From positions 1 to 64,000 of the forward strand of contig NZ_JAUZVZ010000007.1 in assembly GCF_030717845.1 (NCBI RefSeq): DNA of 64,000 nt, written 5' to 3'. Positions 24,806-34,069 of the stretch are shown here, piece by piece (positions within the stretch are counted from its first letter, which is position 1; every line of letters begins with the position of its first letter). The notes beneath the pieces are model-generated. The model worked only from the letters and a program-made list of their open reading frames with translations. It had not been told where the DNA came from and searched no databases. Made by a program: the position numbers and the translations under genes. The DNA is from Alkalimonas collagenimarina. GTDB lineage: Bacteria; Pseudomonadota; Gammaproteobacteria; Enterobacterales; Alteromonadaceae.

Positions 24806-27136
24806 ATGTTGGCTTCAAAAAACGGACGCTCTGCGTTGTTAATCTGGTTCATGATGTTCAGTTATGGTGTATGGGCTACCCCGCATCAGCATGATCATGA
24901 GCATCATCATTCGGCGAATGCTTCTGCGGTGACGCAGGATGATCCACTGGCTTCACTGCGCGGTGAAGCGACCACCATCTATACCTGCTCAATGCATCCG
25001 CATGTACGTTCAGAAAACCCTGACGACCGCTGCCCGATTTGTGGCATGGCGTTAATTCCGGTAGAGCAGGATGATGATGAGCCGCTACCTGATGAAGAAG
25101 GCACCGTGCTGCGTTTAAGCCCGCGAGCTCACGCCTTGTTGCAACCTGAGCTGACGCCGGTGCGGTTGCAGCGCGCTGAGGCCAGTTTGTCGCTTGTGGG
25201 TAAACTAGCCGCCGATCAGAGCCAGCTTAAAACCATCAGTGCCTGGAGCTCCGGACGGATTGAGCAGTTGTATCTGAATAGTACCGGGGTGGATGTTACG
25301 GCTGGTCAACCGATGGTGGAGATTTTTAACCCTGATTTGATTGTGATCCAGCAAGAGCTGGTGCAGGCCGGGCAACTATCTTCAGCTCAGGGCAGTGCAC
25401 GGGCTGGTAGTTTGCCAGCCCGTTCAACGCTTGATGCAGCCAGGCGGCGCTTGCGTTTACTGGGTGTGCCCAGCGAACAAATTGAAGCCATCCTGCAAAG
25501 TGAAACCTTGCAAGACACGGTGACCATAAGTGCGCCGGTGTCCGGCCGGGTGTTGGATAAGTTGGTCAATAGCGGTGCTTATGTCACGACCGGACAACCC
25601 CTTTTTACCGTGCTGGGTTTGGATACACTCTGGTTAGAGTTAGAAGCCTTTGAGCATCAACTAGCCTTGATCGTGCCTGGTCAAACCTTGACGGTCGAGC
25701 TGTTGGCTTTACCCGGTGAGCAGTTGCACGCCGAAGTGTTGCTGTTGGAGCCGGTCGTGGATGCAAGCCGCCGAACTGTGCGGGTGCGTGCTCAGCTGGA
25801 TAACCCCGATGGCCGCTTAAAACCAGGCATGTTGGCCAGAGCGCAGCTGAAAAGCAGCCAGGATGATGTATTACTTATCCCTGTCTCGGCTGCGTTACTG
25901 ACTGGCGAACGGGCTTTGGTGTATGTGCAGCTGGAGGATGAACGACCAACTTATGCAGGTCGTGAAGTCACGCTGGGCCGTCGTTTTGGCGATCACTATG
26001 AAGTTCTGGCCGGGTTGAATGAAAACGATCTGGTGGTCAGCAAAGGCGCTATGCGCCTTGATAGTGAACTGCAAATCCGCGGTTTATCCAGCATGATGGC
26101 TGCCACTGGCGAGGGTGGCGATCCGCACGCGCATCACCGGTCTGCGGACGCTGGGCAGACTGAAACCCAGCCTACCCAGTCAACGGGAAGCTCATCGGTA
26201 GAGATGACGAGTGATTTTCAGTTGGATACCAGCAAAGAAAAGGCATTACTTGAGGCATACACCCAGCTGTATCAGGCACTGACTGAAGACGATTTAGCCA
26301 GCTGGCAACAAGGCGCTGCAGATTTTCACCAGGTGGTAGCGGCCATCGACTGGCCAGATAGCTTCAAATCAGAAGTGAGTGCCATGCAGCAGGGCGCAGG
26401 CCATAGCCATCATGTCGGCTCGCTGGAGCAAGCTCGTGAACAGTATTATCCCCAGGTACAGGCATTGCTTACACTTGCAGAGCAGGGCGTGCTGGCCGCG
26501 GGCTGGTATCGGGCCTATTGCCCAATGGCCCGTGGTGGACGAGGCGCCGCCTGGTTGCAACCGCAGGATAGCGTGCTGAACCCTTACTATGGCGCCATGA
26601 TGCTGCGCTGTGGGGATGTGGAAACACAGTTCCCTGCCCGCGAGGGACATCAATCCAATGGGCATCCAGCTGATGGAAGCGGGCACTCCTCTTTTACGCT
26701 TACGGATGAACAGCAAGCACCACTGTTGCAGGCTTATCAGCGTTTGTACCAGGCACTGACTGAAGATGATTTGGCAGCCTGGCAACAAGGTGCGGCAGAT
26801 TTTCATCAGGTAATAGCGGCCATCGATTGGCCAGATAGCTTAAAGTCAGAAGTGAGTGCCATGCAGCAAGGCGCAGGCCATAGCCATCACGTGGGCTCGC
26901 TGGAGCAAGCTCGTGAACAGTATTATCCCCAGGTACAGGCATTACTGACTTTGGCAGAGCAGGGGGTGTTAGCTGCTGGCTGGTATCGGGCCTATTGTCC
27001 GATGGCCCGTGGTGGACGAGGCGCTGCCTGGCTGCAGCCGCAGGATAATGTATTGAACCCTTATTATGGTGCCATGATGTTGCGCTGTGGAGACATTGAG
27101 CAGCAGTATCCGCAGGGAGATGCTCATGACCACTGA
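24806..27136 (+). CDS. cusB: CusB-like RND periplasmic adaptor with heavy-metal-binding and two DUF3347 domains
   Basis: A 776-aa protein, nearly twice the usual adaptor length. After a signal peptide and a His-rich stretch (HQHDHEHHH, 28-36) comes a heavy-metal-binding domain, YTCSMHPHV with CPICGM (59-81). The adaptor core follows (about 100-430: barrel-sandwich halves around VSGRVLDKLV and AYVTTGQPLF, beta-barrel at LKPGMLARAQL). The C-terminus carries two DUF3347 domains (about 479-605 and 637-765), each with GAGHSHHVGSLEQA and YRAYCPMARGGRGAAW. It should link the RND pump to an outer-membrane channel and pick up Cu or Ag. The next gene overlaps it by 11 bases. Confidence 0.9.
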   Translation: MLASKNGRSALLIWFMMFSYGVWATPHQHDHEHHHSANASAVTQDDPLASLRGEATTIYTCSMHPHVRSENPDDRCPICGMALIPVEQDDDEPLPDEEGTVLRLSPRAHALLQPELTPVRLQRAEASLSLVGKLAADQSQLKTISAWSSGRIEQLYLNSTGVDVTAGQPMVEIFNPDLIVIQQELVQAGQLSSAQGSARAGSLPARSTLDAARRRLRLLGVPSEQIEAILQSETLQDTVTISAPVSGRVLDKLVNSGAYVTTGQPLFTVLGLDTLWLELEAFEHQLALIVPGQTLTVELLALPGEQLHAEVLLLEPVVDASRRTVRVRAQLDNPDGRLKPGMLARAQLKSSQDDVLLIPVSAALLTGERALVYVQLEDERPTYAGREVTLGRRFGDHYEVLAGLNENDLVVSKGAMRLDSELQIRGLSSMMAATGEGGDPHAHHRSADAGQTETQPTQSTGSSSVEMTSDFQLDTSKEKALLEAYTQLYQALTEDDLASWQQGAADFHQVVAAIDWPDSFKSEVSAMQQGAGHSHHVGSLEQAREQYYPQVQALLTLAEQGVLAAGWYRAYCPMARGGRGAAWLQPQDSVLNPYYGAMMLRCGDVETQFPAREGHQSNGHPADGSGHSSFTLTDEQQAPLLQAYQRLYQALTEDDLAAWQQGAADFHQVIAAIDWPDSLKSEVSAMQQGAGHSHHVGSLEQAREQYYPQVQALLTLAEQGVLAAGWYRAYCPMARGGRGAAWLQPQDNVLNPYYGAMMLRCGDIEQQYPQGDAHDH
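26273..27097 (+). repeat. Intragenic tandem duplication of a DUF3347-coding segment
   Basis: Bases 26273-26620 and 26750-27097 are near copies with a constant offset of 477 bases (159 codons). Most differences are third-position changes, and the encoded proteins are nearly identical. Confidence 0.93.
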
Positions 27137-30100
27137 GCGTGTTGAATCAGTTAGATCCGATCATTGGTTCGACCGGTTAATGGCCGTTTGCGTGCAGCAA
27201 AAACTGTTGGTGTTGCTGTTGGCTGCAGTGTTGTTAGTTGCCGGTGTAGCTTATGCACCTTTTGGCTGGAAAACCGGCATGCCGCTGCAGCCGGTAGCGG
27301 TAGATGCCATTCCAAATCTCGGCGAAAATCAGCAAATTGTTTTTACCGAGTGGCCGGGGAGGTCACCCCAGGATGTAGAAGATCAAATCAGTTATCCGCT
27401 TGGCGTGGCCCTGATGGGAGTGCCGGGTGTGAAAGATGTGCGCTCCTTGTCGATGTTTGGCTTTTCCAGTATCGCAGTGATATTTGATGACAATGTGGAG
27501 TTTTACTGGTCGCGCACCCGCTTGCTGGAAAAGCTGGCCAGCTTGCCACCTGCCGCTTTGCCTGATGGCGTGCAACCAACTTTAGGACCGGATGCAACCG
27601 CACTGGGTCAGGTCTACTGGTACACGTTAGAGGGGCGCGATCCTGGCGGTAACAGCACTGGCGGTTGGGATTTAGATGAGCTGCGGACGATACAGGACTG
27701 GTACCTGCGTAATGGCTTACTGGCCGCAGAGGGCATCAGTGAAGTGGCCTCGATTGGCGGTTATCAGCGTGAATACCAGATTGAAGTGGATCCGGATTTA
27801 TTGCGTATCCATCAGGTCAGCTTGACTCAGGTGACGGACGCGGTGATGGCATCCAACCTGGATGTTAGTGCTGGTAGCCGGGAGATTAACGGCGTTGAGT
27901 ACCTGATCCGCGGTGTTGGTTTTGTCAAACAACTGGCTGATATCGAACAAGCCGTGGTGCGGTTGGCGCCAGATCACACACCTATTCGGGTGTCGGATGT
28001 CGCCAGAGTGCAATTTGGCCCGGCTGAGCGGCGCGGCGCACTGGACGTTAATGGCGCCGAAGCGGTTGGTGGTGTGGTCACGGTACGTGAAGGCTATAAC
28101 CCACGCCAGGCTATCGATAATGTGAAAGCTCGTTTGCAGGAAGTTAGCCGTGGTTTACCAGCTAAAGCCGTGATCGACTGGCAGCAGGTCAGCCCGGCAG
28201 AGGTGGATGCGTTCGCCCGTGACTGGCAATTGCCCGGCTGGCAAGGCCGGGATCAAGCGGTACAAAGCGAATGGCAGAGCTTCTTACGTGCTCAGTCGGC
28301 AGAGAACTGGCCAGAGTGGCTGACTATAAGCCAACTGACGGTAGTGCCGTTTTATGATCGCAGTGAACTGATTGATGAAACCCTTGGCACTTTGCAGGAT
28401 GCACTAACACAGCAATTGCTGGTCACCGTGGTGGTGGTACTGGCCTTGTTGCTGCATATCCGGGCCGCTCTGGCAGTTAGCGTGATGCTGCCCATGGCCG
28501 TGTTGCTGAGTTTTATTGCCATGAAGTGGTTCTCGGTAGATGCCAATATTGTGGCGCTGGCAGGCATCGCCATCGCCATTGGTACCATTGTGGATATGGG
28601 CATTATTGTCAGTGAAAACCTGCTCCGGCAGCGACAACAGCAACCTGAACTGAAAGCCGTTGATGCAGTGATGCGAGCAGGCCGGGAAGTGGGGCCGGCT
28701 ATTCTGACGGCCATCAGCACCACCGTGATCAGCTTTTTACCGGTCTTTACCATGACAGGTGCCGAGGGCAAGTTGTTTGGCCCGCTGGCTTACACCAAAA
28801 CGTTTGTGCTGCTGGCGGCTGCTTTTCTGGCGCTCACCGTATTGCCGGTTCTGCTTTGCTTACTATTCCAATGGCGGAAATCTGATGCGGTTCGCAACTG
28901 GCAGCAATGGTTGCTAAGCAGCCGACGCTGGTGGTTGCTGGCCGCGCTGCTCTTACTCTGTGTCTGGTTAAACAATAGCTTGCTCTGGCTGGCCACTTTG
29001 CTTTATGGCGCGGTTTTGTTTTGGTCTGCATACCAGCAAAGGTTACTGGCTGCCATGCTGAAGCGCTGGCCAGCTCTTGCGAAACAGCAGCAGCGTTTGC
29101 AACAACTTCGGGCCGTTTTACCCTTTTCTGTCTGGCGGCTGGGGCATGTGTTTTTGATCATCGTGTTGCTACTGGCCGCGATCAGTCTGCTCAGTCAGGT
29201 CTGGCAACCACTCGGCCCTATGCCAGGAGCCTTGGTAAACTGGTGGTTTGTGGTACTGCTCATTGGTGGGGTGCTGGGGTTTTTCCTGCTGTTTTTGTGG
29301 GCTTATCCCAGGTTGCTGGCTGCGTGCCTACGTTTTAAGTGGGTGTTTTTATGTCTGCCACTGCTGGTGGTGGGCTATGGTGCCACGGTCTGGCTCGGCG
29401 CGCAGCAAACCCTTGGCTGGGTGCCCACGCTCTACAGTAAACTCGGCGGTGATGCTGAGCATGTCAGACACTCGGATAGCTGGGTTGGTTTAACCCATCG
29501 CTATCCGGGGCTTGGCCGTGAGTTTATGCCAGCATTGGATGAAGGCGCCTTTTTATTGATGCCAAGTTTAATGCCGCATGCTTCTATTGGTGAAGCCCTG
29601 GCGGTATTGCAGCAGCAGGACCAGGCCATTGCGGCCATCCCGGAAGTGCGTTCTGTGGTCGGTAAAATTGGCCGCGCTGAAACGGCATTGGACCCGGCGC
29701 CGTTGGGTATGATTGAAACGGTGATCCAGTATCACAGCGAGTTTAAAACTGATCAGCAAGGCCGTCGGCTGTATTTTCGCTATGACAACCGGGCGGGGGA
29801 GTTCGTCCGGGATGCGAACGATCAGCTGATTGAAGATCCGCGTGGCCGGCCGTACCGGCAATGGCGGCAGCATATTCAGTCACCGGATGATATCTGGCAG
29901 GAAATCGTACGGGCGGCGCAGCTACCAGGGGTGACTTCAGCGCCGAAACTGCAGCCGATAGAAACCCGTTTATTGATGCTGCAAACCGGCATGCGGGCGG
30001 CTATGGGACTTAAGTTGTCGGCACCTGATCTTGCGACTTTAGATGAGCTGGCAGTAGAGTTGGAACAAATGATGCGCCAGGCACCCGGGGTACAGCCTGC

Positions 30101-31169
30101 ATCGGTCAGTGCCGAGCGTATTGTTGGCCAGCCTTACTTAGAAATTCATCCGGATCGTGCTGCTATTGCCCGCTATGGTCTGAGCATGCAACAGGTACAA
30201 CAGGCCATTGCTACCGCCATTGGCGGCATGGATGCTGGCCGCACGGTGGAAGGGCGTGAGCGTTATGCTATTACCGTGCGCTATATGCGTGAACGACGTG
30301 ATAGCCTGGAACAGCTGGCTGAGGTGTTAATTGATACGCCCACCGGTTACCCGGTACCGCTGTCGCAGCTGGCCGACATTCGCTATCAGCGTGGGCCGCA
30401 GATGATCCGCTCAGAGAATACCTTCTTAACTGCGTATGTAACTTTTGGCAGTGTTGCTGGCTGGGCCGAAGTGGATGTGGTGGATGCCGTGTCAGAGTAT
30501 CTTGCCGCTGGACTGGATGCTGGTGATTGGCAATTGCCAGCCGGTGCCAGTTACAGCTTTGCCGGCAGTTTTGAGAACCAGCAGCGCGCTACCACCACTT
30601 TGCAGTGGGTGGTGCCATTGTCCTTGTTGCTGATTTTTATGCTGCTGTATTTGCAGTTCCAGCGCGTCAGTACGGCGTTGATGATATTCAGCAGCATCAC
30701 CGTGGCCTGGTCGGGTGGCTTTATCATGCTGGATTTATTCGGCCAGCCCTGGTTTTTAAACCTCGACTGGTTCGATACCAATATGCGCCAGTTGTTCCAG
30801 TTACAAGGTTATCATTTAAGCATTGCGGTTTGGGTTGGATTTCTGGCGCTGTTTGGTATAGCAGTGGATGATGGTGTGGTAATGGCGACTTATCTGAAAC
30901 AACAATTTGCCAGTGCTAAACCAGAAACCCGCGCCGATGTCAGAGCCATGGTGATGGAGGCAGCGCAAAAACGCATCCGGCCTTGTCTGATGACCTCAGC
31001 TACGACCATGCTGGCACTACTGCCGGTACTAACCGCCACTGGCCGCGGCGCCGATCTGATGATCCCGATGGCCATTCCCACACTAGGCGGCATGTTGTTT
31101 GTGTTGCTTAGTGTCTTTATGGTGCCCGTGCTGTATGGGATGGTAGAAGAACGACGGCTAAGCAGCTAA
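27126..31169 (+). CDS. cusA: CusA/CzcA-type heavy-metal RND efflux pump, extended form
   Basis: The ATG at 27126 follows AGGGAG and overlaps the adaptor stop. At 1347 aa it is about 300 residues longer than E. coli CusA. HME-RND signatures are present: VDAIPNLGENQQIVFTEWPG, the TM4 motif GTIVDMGIIVSEN, the second-half TM motif FGIAVDDGVVMATYL, and a Met-containing cleft region RLLMLQTGMRAAMG. The extra length is mostly in about residues 580-800, with four or five added hydrophobic helices between the two halves. It expels Cu/Ag or Zn/Co/Cd using the proton gradient. No outer-membrane channel gene is adjacent. Confidence 0.9.
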   Translation: MTTERVESVRSDHWFDRLMAVCVQQKLLVLLLAAVLLVAGVAYAPFGWKTGMPLQPVAVDAIPNLGENQQIVFTEWPGRSPQDVEDQISYPLGVALMGVPGVKDVRSLSMFGFSSIAVIFDDNVEFYWSRTRLLEKLASLPPAALPDGVQPTLGPDATALGQVYWYTLEGRDPGGNSTGGWDLDELRTIQDWYLRNGLLAAEGISEVASIGGYQREYQIEVDPDLLRIHQVSLTQVTDAVMASNLDVSAGSREINGVEYLIRGVGFVKQLADIEQAVVRLAPDHTPIRVSDVARVQFGPAERRGALDVNGAEAVGGVVTVREGYNPRQAIDNVKARLQEVSRGLPAKAVIDWQQVSPAEVDAFARDWQLPGWQGRDQAVQSEWQSFLRAQSAENWPEWLTISQLTVVPFYDRSELIDETLGTLQDALTQQLLVTVVVVLALLLHIRAALAVSVMLPMAVLLSFIAMKWFSVDANIVALAGIAIAIGTIVDMGIIVSENLLRQRQQQPELKAVDAVMRAGREVGPAILTAISTTVISFLPVFTMTGAEGKLFGPLAYTKTFVLLAAAFLALTVLPVLLCLLFQWRKSDAVRNWQQWLLSSRRWWLLAALLLLCVWLNNSLLWLATLLYGAVLFWSAYQQRLLAAMLKRWPALAKQQQRLQQLRAVLPFSVWRLGHVFLIIVLLLAAISLLSQVWQPLGPMPGALVNWWFVVLLIGGVLGFFLLFLWAYPRLLAACLRFKWVFLCLPLLVVGYGATVWLGAQQTLGWVPTLYSKLGGDAEHVRHSDSWVGLTHRYPGLGREFMPALDEGAFLLMPSLMPHASIGEALAVLQQQDQAIAAIPEVRSVVGKIGRAETALDPAPLGMIETVIQYHSEFKTDQQGRRLYFRYDNRAGEFVRDANDQLIEDPRGRPYRQWRQHIQSPDDIWQEIVRAAQLPGVTSAPKLQPIETRLLMLQTGMRAAMGLKLSAPDLATLDELAVELEQMMRQAPGVQPASVSAERIVGQPYLEIHPDRAAIARYGLSMQQVQQAIATAIGGMDAGRTVEGRERYAITVRYMRERRDSLEQLAEVLIDTPTGYPVPLSQLADIRYQRGPQMIRSENTFLTAYVTFGSVAGWAEVDVVDAVSEYLAAGLDAGDWQLPAGASYSFAGSFENQQRATTTLQWVVPLSLLLIFMLLYLQFQRVSTALMIFSSITVAWSGGFIMLDLFGQPWFLNLDWFDTNMRQLFQLQGYHLSIAVWVGFLALFGIAVDDGVVMATYLKQQFASAKPETRADVRAMVMEAAQKRIRPCLMTSATTMLALLPVLTATGRGADLMIPMAIPTLGGMLFVLLSVFMVPVLYGMVEERRLSS

Positions 31170-31190
31170 AAGTGGTTTGCTAAAACGACA

Positions 31191-31215
31191 AGGCCCATGC
31201 AGTCAGCGTGGGCCT
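31191..31215 (+). terminator. Terminator-like hairpin after the RND pump gene
   Basis: AGGCCCA and TGGGCCT, with inner GC pairs, form a stem 22 bases after the stop. The following GGTTCTCCTTTTC is only partly T-rich. Confidence 0.65.
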
Positions 31216-31294
31216 GGTTCTCCTTTTCAGTTCGAAGCTTCCTTAACAATCAGTTGTGCACTGTGTTGCTCGGTGTGAAATAGCCTGAGTATCT

Positions 31295-32224
31295 TCAGGA
31301 CGCGACGGCTGCTTTGAAATCCTCTTTGAAACGGCGGGAAAGTGGCAGCTGTTGACCGCAGCTGAGGCTGATGGAGCCATCGCCACTGCTTTGGTAGCTG
31401 ATACTGTCAATATAGCTTAGGTTGACAGCCAGGCTGCGGTGTACCCGGCAAAAGCCCGATTGGTTGAGTTGCGCCATGGTAGCGGCCAGAGTGGCACGCA
31501 TCGGATAGATCCTGCCCTTGCTATGCAGATTGACATAGTTGCCATTGGCTTCCAGCCAGGCGATATCTCCGACCCGGATCAGGTACTCCTTATCGAGCTT
31601 CTTCACCAGAAAGTAACCCGGCGCTTTGGTGGAGTCATCGGATGTTCCACTGTCTCCTGTACTACTATCTTCGCCAGCATCTGTATCAAGTTGGAAAGCC
31701 TCGCCTTGCAAGCGCGAGTAGACGAAACGAGCTAACTGATAACCACAAAGAAACACAACGTAAGCCCAGACGTCTTTGCGGTATTCGTACAGCAACTCAC
31801 GACTGAGTGGGCCAAACTGGTAGTTGCTGCCGAGCCATTGATAGACCCAACTGCGCAGGGTAACCATAATGCCAACATGGCTTAGTGAAAAAAGCACAGA
31901 ACCCGCGAGATGCAGTAGCAACTGCCGGATGGGCGCCTGAAATTGTAGCGGGTGTTGCTTGAACCACCAAAACAGCAATGGACTGCATAGCAGAGTGCTG
32001 ACTACGCTGCTGTATTCCCAGAGCATAGGTTGCCAGAGTAGTAGTTCGCTGGCAGGATCGCGCTGATGCTCTGTCCAAGTGGAGCTGACATTAACCGCAG
32101 CATTGATGGCCAGAAACAAAAAAAATACCAAATAACCGGTTAGTACGGGGTAGCGCTGGACCCATTGCACCAAGAAAGAGTTACCGCTTGTCATCCGATC
32201 CCACCTGTTATCCCATTTTGCCAC
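31295..32224 (-). CDS. Membrane-anchored LytTR-family transcriptional regulator
   Basis: The product has 309 aa; a start at 32194 with AGGTGG upstream would give 299. Four hydrophobic helices fill about residues 25-175 (YLVFFLFLAINAAVN, VVSTLLCSPLLFWWF, LHLAGSVLFSLSHVGIMV, AYVVFLCGYQLARF). A Ser/Asp-rich linker leads to a C-terminal LytTR DNA-binding domain with IAWLEANGNYVNLHSKGRIY and FCRVHRSLAVNLSYIDSI. It lacks a receiver domain, so the membrane part is the likely sensor. It is divergent from the acyltransferase gene, its probable target. Confidence 0.85.
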   Translation of the reverse strand: MAKWDNRWDRMTSGNSFLVQWVQRYPVLTGYLVFFLFLAINAAVNVSSTWTEHQRDPASELLLWQPMLWEYSSVVSTLLCSPLLFWWFKQHPLQFQAPIRQLLLHLAGSVLFSLSHVGIMVTLRSWVYQWLGSNYQFGPLSRELLYEYRKDVWAYVVFLCGYQLARFVYSRLQGEAFQLDTDAGEDSSTGDSGTSDDSTKAPGYFLVKKLDKEYLIRVGDIAWLEANGNYVNLHSKGRIYPMRATLAATMAQLNQSGFCRVHRSLAVNLSYIDSISYQSSGDGSISLSCGQQLPLSRRFKEDFKAAVAS

Positions 32225-32315
32225 CCCTAAGCTGAGCGGCTGTATGACAGTTTGCTACCTCCATGCATACTAGCACGACATATAATTTAAAATCAGCTAC
32301 ATCCGGGGAGTCATT

Positions 32316-33572
32316 ATGCCTGTTGCTGTAAAAACTATGCCTCAACCTTATCCCGCCAGACGTCACGATCTGGACTGGTTGCGTGTACTGGCCTTTGGTT
32401 TATTGATGTTGTATCACCTTGGCATGCTGTATGTAGAATCCTGGGGGTATCATTACAAAAGCCAGTACTTATCATCCTCGCTTGAGTACCTGATGTTATT
32501 GTCGTCCCCCTGGCGGATGTTTTTAATCTGGTTTATTTCCGGTTTTGCGCTTGCTGCTGTGTTGCAAAAGTATCTGGGCTGGAAATCGTGCCTGGTGTTC
32601 GGGCTAAAGCGGACGGTGGTTTTATTGCTGCCATTGCTGGTAGGGCTATGGCTGATTGTGCCTCCACAGCTGTATGCGGAAATGGTGCAAAAGGATGGGC
32701 TTGAACTGAGCTACTGGCAATTTTATCGCGCATTTTTTGATTTGCAGCATCCGCTGTTTAATGATTACCAGCGTGGTGTCTGGCCGCACGTTGATGTGAA
32801 TCACCTGTGGTTTTTACGCTCACTCTGGACCTTTACTTTACTGGCGTTATTGCTCACGCCACTTTTGTATATACGGCATCTGAGAGCTTGGCTGGAAGGG
32901 CTGTTCGGTATGTCCCTGCATTGGCAATTGGTGCTCTGGAGTGGTCTGCTCCTGTTGATCCGTTACCAGTTTAGTGGTGATAGCGTCCGCGAGTTGCAAG
33001 GGTTACTATTTTTTCTGCTGGGGGTGTTGGTAGTGCAGCTGCCTGTCTTTTGGCAGCGACTATCAGAAGCCCGCCTCTGGCTGGGTTGGTTCTGCTGTCT
33101 GAACTACCTGCTATTGTGTGGCCTCTACTTCATCATTAACCAGACGGAGTTACCACCTGAGTTGATGCAGGGCAGGTTATTTGCATTACGCCTGAGCTTT
33201 TCGATGCAGGGCGTGGCAGTAACCTGCTGGTTGCTTGCGTTGGCTCAGCGTTATCTGAATCGACCACATCGCTATTTGTCAGTAGCGAACCGAGCCATAT
33301 TTCCTTGTTACCTGCTGCATCAGACGCTGCTGATAGTGGTGGCACTCTGGCTGACGCCCTATGCGCTGGGAGCCTGGTTGGAAGCTACGCTTGTGTTGTT
33401 GTTGACGGTGCTTGGCTCTTTCTGTTTTGTCTGGATTTTTTGGCAGCTACCCTGGTGTTCGGCCCTGGTTGGATTAAAGACAGGCTATGTTTTTACTGAT
33501 CGACAGCGCATCTTTGGTTACGTGCTAGGCTTACTGTTAGTCAGCCCTTTGGCGCTAAGATTACTGCTCTGA
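32316..33572 (+). CDS. Acyltransferase-3 family membrane protein
   Basis: A 418-aa protein with ten or more hydrophobic helices and GGGGAG before the ATG. RRHDLDWLRVLAFGLLMLYHLGM at the N-terminus contains the conserved Arg and His of the family, and PWRMFLIWFISGFAL follows. Members O-acylate polysaccharides or glucans at the inner membrane (OpgC and related). The substrate is unknown. It is divergent from the LytTR regulator across 91 bases. Confidence 0.82.
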   Translation: MPVAVKTMPQPYPARRHDLDWLRVLAFGLLMLYHLGMLYVESWGYHYKSQYLSSSLEYLMLLSSPWRMFLIWFISGFALAAVLQKYLGWKSCLVFGLKRTVVLLLPLLVGLWLIVPPQLYAEMVQKDGLELSYWQFYRAFFDLQHPLFNDYQRGVWPHVDVNHLWFLRSLWTFTLLALLLTPLLYIRHLRAWLEGLFGMSLHWQLVLWSGLLLLIRYQFSGDSVRELQGLLFFLLGVLVVQLPVFWQRLSEARLWLGWFCCLNYLLLCGLYFIINQTELPPELMQGRLFALRLSFSMQGVAVTCWLLALAQRYLNRPHRYLSVANRAIFPCYLLHQTLLIVVALWLTPYALGAWLEATLVLLLTVLGSFCFVWIFWQLPWCSALVGLKTGYVFTDRQRIFGYVLGLLLVSPLALRLLL

Positions 33573-33692
33573 TCGGTAGACTTCGCGAGCAACAAAATCC
33601 AGCATGGTGGTATTGAGGTCAGGGGGAACTGGTCATTGCCTTTCGTTGTTTATAATTTTATCGGTGATGTAATTTAAATAAGAGGTTCGATA

Positions 33693-33761
33693 ATGTATAA
33701 GCTCTCAACGTTAACTACTCAATGGCGTCAGCAAGTGCCGTTGATTAGGCCCTGTGGCTGA
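33693..33761 (+). pseudogene. Possible gene remnant, 22 codons
   Basis: ATG at 33693 is preceded by AAGAGG at good spacing and starts MYKLSTLTTQWRQQVPL, then stops two bases before the end of higA. It looks like the first codons of a gene cut short where the toxin-antitoxin pair begins. A chance frame is possible. The rest of 33573-33762 shows nothing. Confidence 0.25.
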
Positions 33762-33762
33762 T

Positions 33763-34059
33763 TTATGCCACAGAGCTCCAGAGACGAATATTCTTTAACT
33801 CATCTTCCAGCAAATCTGCTGTAATCTCAGTGTCGTAGGCAGCCTGAGCTCGCAACCAATAGCCATTGGATAAACCAAAGAAGCGGCAGAGCCTGAGATC
33901 TGTGTCTGCTGTTATCGAACGTTTTCCAGCAATAATTTGGCCGATCCTCTGGGCTGGCACGCCAATTTCTTTAGCTAAGCGGTATTGAGAAATCCCCATC
34001 GGCTGCAGAAACTCTTCTTTCAAAAGTTCGCCTGGCGTTACGGCATCAATGTTGCGCAT
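33763..34059 (-). CDS. higA: HigA-family antitoxin
   Basis: The start at 34059 is marked by a strong AGGAGGT; the frame stays open upstream through higB. The 98-aa protein has the HigA helix-turn-helix (TPGELLKEEFLQPMGISQYRLAKEIGVPAQRIGQIIAGKR) and a C-terminal dimerisation region. It neutralises the toxin encoded 10 bases upstream and represses the shared promoter. Confidence 0.93.
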   Translation of the reverse strand: MRNIDAVTPGELLKEEFLQPMGISQYRLAKEIGVPAQRIGQIIAGKRSITADTDLRLCRFFGLSNGYWLRAQAAYDTEITADLLEDELKNIRLWSSVA

Positions 34060-34069
34060 GAGTAACCTC

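Noticed and set aside
26369-26806. 145-codon minus-strand frame inside the adaptor gene
   Set aside because: Antisense shadow of the duplicated DUF3347 region.
28352-28771. 139-codon minus-strand frame inside the RND pump gene
   Set aside because: Lies wholly within a well-supported gene; a Ser/Thr-rich translation typical of the antisense of membrane-helix codons.
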